DNA from: Myxococcales bacterium
GTDB lineage: Bacteria > Myxococcota_A > Polyangia > Polyangiales > Ga0077539
Direction: 5' to 3'
Length of the DNA: 64,000 nt
Assembly (NCBI GenBank): GCA_030652255.1
Contig: JAUSAZ010000171.1
Location: 1-64,000, forward strand
The position numbers were made by a program, and so were the translations under genes. Shown here in pieces: positions 19,176-27,842 of the stretch (the first letter of the stretch is position 1; every line of letters starts with the position of its first letter). The notes beneath the pieces were generated by a model. The model searched no databases and had not been told where the DNA came from. It saw only the letters and a list, made by a program, of their open reading frames with translations.

Positions 19176-20678
19176 ATGGACGAACCCCGGGGCCTCGGAC
19201 TGCGTGCGCAATTCGCCCTGGCGCTCCTCGGGACGCTGGCCATCTCCGCGACGCTGGCGCTGGCCGCGGCGCACCCGCTCACCGCGGCATCCGGGCGCAT
19301 CGCGCGGCGCCGCCTCGGGATGACCCTCTCCCGCGCCGTGGCGGGCCAGGTGTCGCTCACCGTCGACCCCACGCACGTGCAGCCGCTGCTCGCGGCCAGC
19401 GTGGGCGAAGGGGGGCTCTCGGGCGCGGCCCTCTACGACAAGAACGGCGTGCTCCAGGCGCTGGTGGGCTCGCTCCAGCTGCCGGTGTCGCAGCACCCGC
19501 CGCCCTTCGACGACGTGCGGGTGTCGGGCGAGGTGATGGCGGTGGTGGTGCTGCTGCCGTCCCGGGGCATCTTCGTGGCCGAGTCGTCGCTCGCGCCCGG
19601 CGCCGCGGAGCGCACGGTGCCCACGGCGGTGCTGCTGTACACGGGCCTCTCGGGGATGCTCGCGCTCGGGGTGGTGTACCTCGCGCTCACCCGCTGGATC
19701 GTGCGCCCGATGGAGGGGCTCACCCGCGCCGCCGAGCGGGTGGCCGCGGGGCGCCGCGACGTGCGCGCCGAGGAGCGCGGGGCGGCGGAGGTGGTGCGGG
19801 CCGCGAGCGCCTTCAACCGGATGACCGACCAGCTCGCGGCGCGGGAGTCCGAGCTGTCGCAGCAGGTGACCGAGCTGGAGAAGGCCAGCGCCGACCTGCG
19901 GCGCGCGCAGGAGCAGGTGGTGCGGGGCGAGCGCCTCGCGATGGTGGGGCGGCTGGCGGCGGGCATCGCGCACGAGGTGGGCAACCCCCTGGCGGCCATC
20001 GTGGGGCTCTCGGACGTGATGCGCGACGGGGGCCTGGAGGAGGACGAGATCCGGGACTTCGCGGGGCGCATCGGCACCGAGGCGCAGCGCATCCACCGGA
20101 CGGTGCGGCAGCTGCTGGACTACGCGCGCGCGGCGCCCGGGTCGGCCGCGCCGCCGCGGATGGACGGCTCCCCGGTGGAGCCCAACGCCGACGTGCGCGA
20201 CGCCATCGAGCAGGTGCGCAAGCTGCTGCAGCCGCAGAAATCGATGCGGGACATCGCGCTGACCGTGGAGGTCGAGGAGGGCCTACCGACGGTGGCCGTG
20301 TCGGGCGACCGCCTGGTGCAGGTGGTGCTCAACCTGGCGATGAACGCCGCCGACGCCATCCGCGGCGACGGTCGCGATCGGGGCCAGGTGGCGCTGCGGG
20401 CGCGCCTGGAGGAGGGCCGGGTGGTCATCGAGGTCGAGGACGACGGGCCGGGCATCCCGGACGCGCTGCGCGAGCGGGTGTTCGAGCCCTTCTTCACGAC
20501 GAAGCCGGCGGGCGAGGGCACCGGGCTCGGGCTGCCGACGAGCGCGGCGATCGTCGAGCAGGCGGGCGGCGCCATCACCGCCCACAGCCGCCGCGACGGG
20601 GGCGGCGGCGCGCGCATGGTGGTCACCCTGCCGGCGGGCCGGGCCTCGGTGATGAGCGGGGCCTACGAGCGGGGCTGA
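19176..20678 (+). CDS. Sensor histidine kinase (HAMP-HisKA-HATPase)
   Basis: AGIAHEVGNPLAAIVGL H-box; DDGPGIP; FFTTKPAGEGTGLGL. Confidence 0.92.
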   Translation: MDEPRGLGLRAQFALALLGTLAISATLALAAAHPLTAASGRIARRRLGMTLSRAVAGQVSLTVDPTHVQPLLAASVGEGGLSGAALYDKNGVLQALVGSLQLPVSQHPPPFDDVRVSGEVMAVVVLLPSRGIFVAESSLAPGAAERTVPTAVLLYTGLSGMLALGVVYLALTRWIVRPMEGLTRAAERVAAGRRDVRAEERGAAEVVRAASAFNRMTDQLAARESELSQQVTELEKASADLRRAQEQVVRGERLAMVGRLAAGIAHEVGNPLAAIVGLSDVMRDGGLEEDEIRDFAGRIGTEAQRIHRTVRQLLDYARAAPGSAAPPRMDGSPVEPNADVRDAIEQVRKLLQPQKSMRDIALTVEVEEGLPTVAVSGDRLVQVVLNLAMNAADAIRGDGRDRGQVALRARLEEGRVVIEVEDDGPGIPDALRERVFEPFFTTKPAGEGTGLGLPTSAAIVEQAGGAITAHSRRDGGGGARMVVTLPAGRASVMSGAYERG

Positions 20679-20682
20679 GCTC

Positions 20683-21990
20683 TCAGGCCTTCGGCTTCGC
20701 CGCCCGGGGCTTCTTCGGCTTCGCCTTCGCCGCGGTCGGCGGGGCCACGGTCGCCGCCCCCGCCGCGGGCTGCGCGCCCACGCGCTCGACGCGCTCCAGC
20801 AGCTCCTTCGCGACGATGACCTCCTTGAAGTAGATGGCCTCCGCGCCCGCGGTCACGGCCTCGTCCTCGGCGCCGCCGCGGAGCTTCCAGGGCACGGCGA
20901 GCACGAGGTTCTTCGGGCCCGCGGCGCCGAGCAGCTCGATGCGCGCCTGGAGCGTGTCCTTGCGCCAGAACCCGAGCACCTCCACCAGGGCCTCGCGCCC
21001 GTCGGGGTGCCGCGCCACGAAGTCGGGGATGAGCACCCCGCGGCCGTCGAGGTCGATGAGCGAGCCTTCGCGGGAGAGCGTCCACGGGGACTTGAGCGCG
21101 GCGAAGCGGTCGAGCACCCACTGCTCCTCCTTCGTGACGTACGCGCCCTTGTCGGGGAGGTGCGAGACGAGCCCGTCCTGCTGCGACACCCGGAAGAGCA
21201 GGTCGCGCTTCTGCGGCCCCCACCGGAGCTCGGCCTCCGCGCGCCACGAGGGGAACAACAGCAGCGCGGGGAGAAATTCCGCGAGCTGGAGCCCGTACTT
21301 GTTCGACTGCTGGAAGACGCTCACCGGACCATCGAGCGTGAGCGACCACCCGCCGCCCTCGGCCCGCTCGGCCTTGTGGATGAGCCGGTAGAACTTCACC
21401 CACCGGAAGAGCTGCCGGAACCGCGCGGGGTCAGCCTCGTCGAGGTGCACCACCAGCCGCGTCGCCCGCAGCAGCGCCGCCTGCGCGAGCGCCAGGTTGT
21501 AGCGCTGCACCAGCGCCTCGCCCGCGAGCTCGGGCGCTTCGGTCATCACCTGCTCGTCCTCGAGGTCGGCGTAGAGCCCCTGCTCCACCGCGGCGACCTC
21601 CACGCCGAGCTGCGCCGCCACCGAAGCCAGCACGTCGTCGCGGGTCACCGGGTGCAGCGCGTCGGCGGTGCGCACCGCGGGGTGCACCCGCGCGGAGGCC
21701 TCGAACACCGCCCGGCGCAGGTCCTGCGGCTCGACGGGCGAGCGCACCTCGTAGGTCGATCGGTCGAAGAGCAGCTTGGCGAGACCGCGGTGCAGCAGGT
21801 AGTCGGTGCCCTCGCCGGTGAGCTCGGCCAGGGCGGCGTCGAGGTCGGCGCGGCGCTTCCCCAGGTGCGCCCGGAAGGTCTCGGCCATCACCCCCGCGAG
21901 CGCCAGCACGTCGGCGTCGCCGGGCGCCACGTAGCGCGGCCGCACCTCGCCCTTCACCACCCGCGCGCGGATGAGGTCAGCGGTAAGCAT
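20683..21990 (-). CDS. DUF790 family nuclease, Bax1-like
   Basis: YLLHRGLAKLLFDRSTYEV; VLIPDFVARHPDGREALVEVLGFWRKDTL. Confidence 0.85.
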   Translation of the reverse strand: MLTADLIRARVVKGEVRPRYVAPGDADVLALAGVMAETFRAHLGKRRADLDAALAELTGEGTDYLLHRGLAKLLFDRSTYEVRSPVEPQDLRRAVFEASARVHPAVRTADALHPVTRDDVLASVAAQLGVEVAAVEQGLYADLEDEQVMTEAPELAGEALVQRYNLALAQAALLRATRLVVHLDEADPARFRQLFRWVKFYRLIHKAERAEGGGWSLTLDGPVSVFQQSNKYGLQLAEFLPALLLFPSWRAEAELRWGPQKRDLLFRVSQQDGLVSHLPDKGAYVTKEEQWVLDRFAALKSPWTLSREGSLIDLDGRGVLIPDFVARHPDGREALVEVLGFWRKDTLQARIELLGAAGPKNLVLAVPWKLRGGAEDEAVTAGAEAIYFKEVIVAKELLERVERVGAQPAAGAATVAPPTAAKAKPKKPRAAKPKA

Positions 21991-23383
21991 CGTGCTCCCG
22001 GCGTCGACCCGACTGGTGCTCCTCGGCCGTGCCCCGGGTGATCACCTCGTACAGGATCGCCGTCTTGCCCTCCTGCCGCCGCAGGATGCGACCGAGGCGC
22101 TGCACGTGCTCGCGCACGCTCGCGGTGCCGCTCAGCACGATGGCCACGCGCGCCTCGGGGATGTTCACGCCCTCGTTGAGCACCCGCGAGGTGACCACCG
22201 CGGGGTAGGCACCCGAGTTGAAGCGCTCCAGCACCTCGCGCCGCTCCTTCACGTCCGTCTGGTGCGTGATCGCCGGGATCAGGAACCTCCGCGCGATGGC
22301 GTACACCGTGTCGTTGTCGTTGGTGAAGATCAGCGTGCGGTCCTTCGCGTGCTGGCGCAGCAGGCCCTCGAGCACCTCCAGCTTGCCCTGCGAGGCCAGC
22401 GCGATGCGCTTCTGCTGCTGGTAGGAGAGCAGCGCCCGGCGGCCCTCGGGGCTGCGCGCGCTCGCCTGGAGGAAGCGCGCCCAGCCGTCGGGCGACGCCA
22501 TGCGGATGCCCTCCGAGGAGACGAAGCCCCGGTAGGTCTCGCGGTGCTCGTTGTAGGCCACGGCCTCCTCGGGGGTGAGGTCGACCATCATCGTCTCGAC
22601 GGAGTACTCGGCCAGGTGGTCGCCCGCGAGCTCCTTGATGCCGCGGCTGTAGACCACCGCCCCGACGCGGTCGTTGAGCAGCGCCTCGCGGCCGTCGCTG
22701 CGCTCCAGCGTCGCCGTGAGCCCCAGCCGGAAGGGCGCGATCGCGCTCTCCGCCGCCCCCAGAAACGACGCCCCGGGCAGGTGGTGGCACTCGTCGTAGA
22801 TGATCAGCCCCCAGCGCGCCCCGAGGCGGTCCATGTGCATCCACGCCGAGTCGTAGGTGCTCACCGTGAGGTCGCCCGGCTCGTGGTAGCCGCCGCCCAG
22901 CAATCCCACCTTCTCGCCGAAGGCCGTGACCAGCACGTCGTACCACTGGTTCATCAGGTCGAGCGTCGGGGCCACCACCAGGGCGCTGCGCTGCGCCACC
23001 GCGATGGCCATCTCCGCCACGTAGCTCTTGCCCGAGCCCGTCGGCAGCACCACCACGCCCCGGTTGCCCGCGGCCCGCCACGCCGCGATGGCCTCGCGCT
23101 GGTGATCGAAGGGCGCGCGCTGCGCACGGTGGGTCACCGCGAGGGCGTTGTACCCGCGGGCCTCGTCGGTGAACCCGATGGCGCCCGCGCGGGCCATGCG
23201 CGTGAGCGCCGTGAGCACCTCGCGGTAGCGCCACGCGGGTGTACGAAACCTGCGCACCCTCGGGTCCCACACGCAGCCGGGCAGCGTCGCGCCCTCGCTC
23301 GCGCCCTCGGCGAAGCCTTCGAGCACGAGCGTGCCGGCGTCGAAGCGGAGGGTGATGCTCGGTGGTGCGGTCATCGGGGCCAT
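21977..23383 (-). CDS. XPB-like DEAD/DEAH DNA helicase
   Basis: PTGSGKS, YDECHHLPG, LGLTATLERSDGRE, HVQRLGRILRR; overlaps DUF790 start by 14 bp. Confidence 0.9.
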   Translation of the reverse strand: MAPMTAPPSITLRFDAGTLVLEGFAEGASEGATLPGCVWDPRVRRFRTPAWRYREVLTALTRMARAGAIGFTDEARGYNALAVTHRAQRAPFDHQREAIAAWRAAGNRGVVVLPTGSGKSYVAEMAIAVAQRSALVVAPTLDLMNQWYDVLVTAFGEKVGLLGGGYHEPGDLTVSTYDSAWMHMDRLGARWGLIIYDECHHLPGASFLGAAESAIAPFRLGLTATLERSDGREALLNDRVGAVVYSRGIKELAGDHLAEYSVETMMVDLTPEEAVAYNEHRETYRGFVSSEGIRMASPDGWARFLQASARSPEGRRALLSYQQQKRIALASQGKLEVLEGLLRQHAKDRTLIFTNDNDTVYAIARRFLIPAITHQTDVKERREVLERFNSGAYPAVVTSRVLNEGVNIPEARVAIVLSGTASVREHVQRLGRILRRQEGKTAILYEVITRGTAEEHQSGRRREHDAYR

Positions 23384-23454
23384 GGACTATCATCCCTGCT
23401 GCGCCACGGCGTCGAGACATTGAATCCGACGCAGGCACAGCGGCGTAGAGCTCA

Positions 23455-24225
23455 GTGAGCGCGCTGCGCGCGACACCCATGATCGACGACCCCACCCTCC
23501 AGAGCATCATCGAGCGCATCGTGTCGGGCACGCCGACGCGGGCCGTCGACGCGGCGCTCGGGGGGCAGCCCGGGGTGCTCGCGGAGGTCGACGCGGTGCG
23601 CGAGGCCGTGGCGTCGCTGGGCCTCGCGCTCGACCCGGTGGCCCCGTCGGCCGCGGCCCGTGCCCGCTTCCTCGACGCCGTCGCCGCCCTCCCGACGCTG
23701 CGCTCGAAGACCGCGGTGGTGGTCGTCGACATGCTCGTCGATCACCTCACGCCGGGCGCCGCGCTGGAGGTCCCCCGCGCCCGGGGCATCGTGCCGGCGC
23801 TCCGTCAGCGCCTCGCCGACGCGCGCGCCGCGGGCCAGCCCGTGGTGTACCTCTGCGACCACCACGAGCCCGGCGACCCCGACCTGCTCTCCTGGCCCGA
23901 CCACAACCTCGACGACCCGCGGGCGAGCGTGTGGCCCGAGCTCGCGCCCGAGGCCTCCGACCTCATCGTGCCGCACCGTCACTACAGCGGCTTCTCGGAG
24001 ACGGCCCTCGACGCCACGCTGCGCGCCGCCGGGGTCGACGCCCTGGAGATCACCGGGTGCATCACGGAGATCCACGTGTACGCGACGGTGCTCGACGCGC
24101 TACAGCGTGGCTACCGGGTGACGGTGCCGCCGGCCCTCCAGGCGGGCTCGTCCGAGCTGGTCGAGCAGGTCATCCTCGGCACGCTGAGCGTGCTGCGGCC
24201 GGTCGACCCCGACATCGCGCGCTGA
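23455..24225 (+). CDS. Isochorismatase-fold protein with atypical active site
   Basis: AVVVVDMLVDHL; LIVPHRHYSGFSETALDATLRAAGVDALEITGCITEIHVYATVLDAL. Confidence 0.85.
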   Translation: MSALRATPMIDDPTLQSIIERIVSGTPTRAVDAALGGQPGVLAEVDAVREAVASLGLALDPVAPSAAARARFLDAVAALPTLRSKTAVVVVDMLVDHLTPGAALEVPRARGIVPALRQRLADARAAGQPVVYLCDHHEPGDPDLLSWPDHNLDDPRASVWPELAPEASDLIVPHRHYSGFSETALDATLRAAGVDALEITGCITEIHVYATVLDALQRGYRVTVPPALQAGSSELVEQVILGTLSVLRPVDPDIAR

Positions 24226-24247
24226 CGGAGTCGTCGACCGCCGACCG

Positions 24248-24510
24248 GAGCACCCGCCCACGCCAACGGTCACCGGCCTCGCCCTCCGAGGGGAGCCCCC
24301 GCCCACGCCCACGTCTGCAGTCCCAGCTCGCGCGGCGGACGCATGGGCCTACGGTGAACCCCGGCCAGCGGGACCGCGCGAGCTTGGACTGCAGACGTGG
24401 GCGTGGGCGGGGGCTCCACCTCGATCGGCGAGACCGGTGACTGCAGGCATGGGCGGAGGCTCCCCTCGATCGGCGAGGCCGGTGATCGTCGGCGTGGGCG
24501 GAGGCTCCCT
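24248..24510. repeat. Long imperfect inverted repeat (left arm 24248-24335, right arm 24374-24462) with an extra direct unit to ~24510
   Basis: Left arm reverse complement ccgcgcgagctgggactgcagacgtgggcgtgggcgggggctcc matches 24374-24417. Confidence 0.85.
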
Positions 24511-24558
24511 CGTCGGACAAAGGCCCATGGCGATAGGGCAGCCGTCGCCCGCGACGCT

Positions 24559-24584
24559 GTAACCGTCCGTCCCCCGGTGGCGCA
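24559..24584 (+). promoter_or_regulatory. Candidate ECF-type promoter GTAACC-N16-CGCA upstream of sigma gene
   Basis: Direct sequence match by eye; resembles Caulobacter SigF consensus as recalled. Confidence 0.3.
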
Positions 24585-24669
24585 CTCCCCTCCGGTGTCT
24601 GCCCAGCTCCTCCATGCGCCCTACGCCTACGCCCTCGCCCTCGGCCTTGGGGTACGGTCGCGCCCGCTG

Positions 24670-25242
24670 ATGTCCGCCGACGACCGCGACGACCGCCTCG
24701 AAGCCTGCATGGAGGTCTTCCTCCAGGGCGACGCGCGCGGCTTCGAGCGGCTCTACCGCCGGCTCGCGCCGCGGCTGCGGGGCTTCCTGCGCGGCCTCTG
24801 CGGCGACCCCGGCCTCGCCGAAGACCTCACCCAGGCGACCTTCCTCAAGGTGCACCAGGCCCGCGAGACCTACCGCCTCGGGGCCCCGGTCGAGCCCTGG
24901 GTCTTCGCCATCGCGCGGCGCACCTGGCTCGATCACCTGCGCTACCGTCGGCGTCGCCCGGAGGCCCTGAGCGCCGACGGTCAGCTGCCCGAGGCCCACC
25001 CCGACGCCGCCGCGCCGCAGGGCTTCGAGGCGCTCTCCGCCGACTCCCTGGAGAAGCTCGAGCGCAGCCTGGAGCAGCTCCCGGCGCCGCAGCGCGAGGC
25101 CATCGTGCTGTTGAAGGTCGAGGGGCTCTCGGTGGCCGAGGCCGCGGACGTGGCGGGCATCACCGCGAGCAACCTCAAGGTGCGCGCCCACCGCGGCTAC
25201 GAGGCGCTGCGCCGGGCGCTCGGCGTGGGGGGCTCGTCGTGA
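24670..25242 (+). CDS. RNA polymerase sigma factor, sigma-70/ECF family
   Basis: RGFLRGLCGDPGLAEDLTQATFLKVHQARETYR; LPAPQREAIVLLKVEGLSVAEAADVAGITASNLKVRAHRGYEALRR. Confidence 0.92.
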   Translation: MSADDRDDRLEACMEVFLQGDARGFERLYRRLAPRLRGFLRGLCGDPGLAEDLTQATFLKVHQARETYRLGAPVEPWVFAIARRTWLDHLRYRRRRPEALSADGQLPEAHPDAAAPQGFEALSADSLEKLERSLEQLPAPQREAIVLLKVEGLSVAEAADVAGITASNLKVRAHRGYEALRRALGVGGSS

Positions 25243-26039
25243 GCGGCTGCGACCGGGTCGTCGACGCGCTCGCCGGGCGCAGCGCCCTCGACGGCGAGCT
25301 CGCGGCCCACGTCGCGCGCTGCGGCCCCTGCGGCGCCATGGTCGCCGCCGACCGCGAGCTCGACGCGCTGACCGTCCCGGCCCCATCGGGCGACGAGGCG
25401 CTCCCGCCCGCCCTGCGCGACGCCCTCCGCCGGGACGCGCGCCCCGTGGCGGCCTTCAGCGCCTGGCGCCGGGCGCTGCCCGCGGCGGCGGTGGCGCTCG
25501 CGGTCGCGGCCGTCGGGCTCCTCGCGCGGCCCCGGGCCGACCTCGCCCACCAGCCCGTCGGGCGCATGGCCCTGGGCGCCGGGGCGGCGGTCGCGGGCCT
25601 CGCGGTCGCGCTCACGCTGCTGCTGCACGGCGGCCGGCGCGGCCTCGGGCTCCCGGCGAGCGTGCGCTGGATCTTCGTGGGCTCGGCGCTCGCGGGCTTC
25701 GCCGCGGTGTCGGCGGCGGTGTCGGTGCCGGTGGAGGGATCGGTGCACCTCGCGGGCGCGGCGGCGTGGCTGGCGCGGCTCGGGTGCGCGCTGCACGGGA
25801 CGGCGCTCGCGGCGCTCGTGGGGGCGGTGCTGTTCTACGGCGCGCGGCGCAGCGCGGCGGTGAGCCCGGCCGCGGCCGGAGCGGTGGCGGGCCTCGGCGC
25901 GGGCCTCGTCGGCGCGCTCGCCCAGCACCTCCAGTGCCCGGTGATGGACCTCGACCACACCCTCGTCGCGCACCTCGCGCCGGTGGCCCTCGGGGCGCTG
26001 CTCGGCGCGCTCGCGGGCCGCCGCTGGCTGGCGCCGTGA
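25239..26039 (+). CDS. NrsF/DUF1109-like anti-sigma membrane protein
   Basis: GTGA overlap with sigma gene; ~6 TM segments; C-term LQCPVMDLDHTLVAHLAPV typical of DUF1109. Confidence 0.78.
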   Translation: MSGCDRVVDALAGRSALDGELAAHVARCGPCGAMVAADRELDALTVPAPSGDEALPPALRDALRRDARPVAAFSAWRRALPAAAVALAVAAVGLLARPRADLAHQPVGRMALGAGAAVAGLAVALTLLLHGGRRGLGLPASVRWIFVGSALAGFAAVSAAVSVPVEGSVHLAGAAAWLARLGCALHGTALAALVGAVLFYGARRSAAVSPAAAGAVAGLGAGLVGALAQHLQCPVMDLDHTLVAHLAPVALGALLGALAGRRWLAP

Positions 26040-26094
26040 CGGCCAGCCCTCTCGAGCTGGCGCCGCGCCCGTCGCCGCGCCCGTCGCCGCGCCC

Positions 26095-26225
26095 TGAAGG
26101 ACGCGGCAACGCGTGCAGCAGTGAAGCCCGCAAGCGGGCTGGTCGCGGTACCTGGACATCGTACAGGCCGTTGCGGCCTTCATCGCTGCACGCGTTGCCG
26201 CGTGTTTCAACACGCGGCGACGGGC
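26095..26225. repeat. Dispersed palindromic element, family A copy 2
   Basis: 26100-26140 pairs with 26164-26203; core agcccgc-gcgggctgg..ctgg.catcg.acaggccg..gcggcctt shared with copies 1 and 3. Confidence 0.8.
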
Positions 26226-26253
26226 GCGGCGACCCCGTGGAAGGGCTGGCGCC

Positions 26254-27093
26254 GTGACGGCCGCTGCGAGCGCGCGCGTGGCGGGCGTCGGCCTCGGGCT
26301 GCGGGCCCCGCTCTTCCGCGACCTGATGACCCGCGCGCCCGCAACGCTGCGCTGGATCGAGGTCTCCCCCGAGAACCACATCGGCCGCGGCGGCTTCTTC
26401 GAGTCGATGCTCGCCGACGCCCGCGGGCGCTATCCCCTCGTGACCCACGGGATCAGCCTCGGGCTCGGCGACCGCGAGGCCCCGCCGCGGGACTTCCTCC
26501 GCGCGCTGCGGGCCTTCCTGGAGGAGGTGGGCTCGCCCTGGCACAGCGACCACCTGTGCTTCGGCGCGGTCGACGGCGCCCACCTGCACGACCTCCTGCC
26601 GCTGCCCTTTACCGAGGCCAGTATTCGCGCGGTGGTCGACCGCGTGGCGCTCCTCGAAGACGCGCTCGGGCTCCCCATCGCGGTCGAGAACATCTCCTGG
26701 TACGCCCACCCCGGCGACGCGGCCATGGGCGAGGCCGACTTCCTCCAGGAGATCACCCACCGCTCGGGCGCCGGGCTCCTGCTCGACGTCAACAACGCCT
26801 ACGTCAACGCCCGCAACCACGGCACCGACGCCCGGGACTTCATCCGCCGCGTGCCCGCCGACCGGGTGGTGCAGATCCACGTCGCGGGGCACCTCACGGG
26901 CGCCGACGGGCTTCGGATCGACACCCACGGCGAGGCCGTCTGCGACGAGGTGTACGAGCTGCTCGCGCTCGCCCTCGCGCGCACCGGCCCGGTGCCCGTG
27001 CTGCTGGAGCGCGACGGGGGCTTTCCCCCCTTCGACGAGCTCGCCGCGGAGATCGAGCGCCTCGACGCCATCGTGCGGGCGGCGGCGCCGTGA
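26254..27093 (+). CDS. DUF692 / multinuclear non-heme iron oxidative (MNIO) enzyme, BufB/MbnB-like
   Basis: GVGLGLRAPLFRDL; WIEVSPENHIGRGG; HSDHLCFG; VENISWYAH; LLLDVNNAYVNARNHG; HVAGH. Confidence 0.9.
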   Translation: MTAAASARVAGVGLGLRAPLFRDLMTRAPATLRWIEVSPENHIGRGGFFESMLADARGRYPLVTHGISLGLGDREAPPRDFLRALRAFLEEVGSPWHSDHLCFGAVDGAHLHDLLPLPFTEASIRAVVDRVALLEDALGLPIAVENISWYAHPGDAAMGEADFLQEITHRSGAGLLLDVNNAYVNARNHGTDARDFIRRVPADRVVQIHVAGHLTGADGLRIDTHGEAVCDEVYELLALALARTGPVPVLLERDGGFPPFDELAAEIERLDAIVRAAAP

Positions 27094-27833
27094 GCGAGCT
27101 CGACGCCGCGCAGCGGGCCCTCGCCGCGGTGTGCCTCGGCGCCCGGGTCGACGAGGCCGCGCTCGCCGCGCTCGGCGGCGACCCGCGGCGCTGGCGGCTC
27201 TACCGCGACCTCGTGCGCAACCGCCTCTGGGCGCTGGCGCTCGAAGGGCTCCCGCGCACCGTCGCGGCGGCGGGGGTCGAGCGCTTCGGTGGGTGGTTTG
27301 CGGACATGCTGGAGCGCGACCCGCCGCGCACCCGTTTCGCGCGCGACGTGGCCCCGGCGCTGGCCGAGCACATCCGCGGGGCGGCGGGCGACGCGCTGGC
27401 GGCCGCCGAGCCGTGGGTCTCCGAGGCGCTCGCCCACGACGTCGCCGAGCACCACGTGGGCCTCACCGCCGACCGCCTCGACCCCTCGCGGGTGACCGAC
27501 TTCGCGATGCACCTCCCCGCGGCGCTCGACCCAGGGCACCGCCGCCTGCGCCTTCGCTGGGAGCGCGTCGACGGTGAATGGACGGAGCGCCCGCGCGCGC
27601 TGCTGCTGCACCGCCACCCGACCCTCCACGGCGTCGAGGCGCTCGCGCTCAGCCCCCTGGCGGCCGACCTGCTCGACGCGCTCGACGAGGGCACCACCCC
27701 CGCGACCGACGCCGTGCGCGCGGTGCTGGGGCGGCACGACGTGGCGGCGGGGGCGGCCTTCATCGAGGGCCTGGCGGCGCTGCTCGCCGAGCTGATGGAG
27801 CGAGGGGTGCTGGTGGGGTCGCGACGGGGGTGA
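27090..27833 (+). CDS. DUF2063-like partner protein, BufC/MbnC-like
   Basis: GTGA overlap with DUF692 gene; GDPRRWRLYRDLVRNRLWALALEGLPRTVAAAGVERFGGWFADMLERDPPRT resembles DUF2063 N-terminus. Confidence 0.7.
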   Translation: MSELDAAQRALAAVCLGARVDEAALAALGGDPRRWRLYRDLVRNRLWALALEGLPRTVAAAGVERFGGWFADMLERDPPRTRFARDVAPALAEHIRGAAGDALAAAEPWVSEALAHDVAEHHVGLTADRLDPSRVTDFAMHLPAALDPGHRRLRLRWERVDGEWTERPRALLLHRHPTLHGVEALALSPLAADLLDALDEGTTPATDAVRAVLGRHDVAAGAAFIEGLAALLAELMERGVLVGSRRG

Positions 27834-27842
27834 GCGAGGGGT

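Noticed and set aside
24397-24669. N-terminal 91-aa extension of the sigma factor
   Set aside because: Encoded by the inverted-repeat region and low complexity; the sigma domain starts at MSADDRDDR (24670).
26121-26253. Possible Cys-containing precursor peptide (MKPASGLVAVPGHRTGRCGLHRCTRCRVF...)
   Set aside because: Lies wholly within the palindromic repeat, lacks a signal peptide, and similar peptides arise from other family A copies (e.g. MKAASGLSDV... at 48394), so it is a repeat translation artefact.
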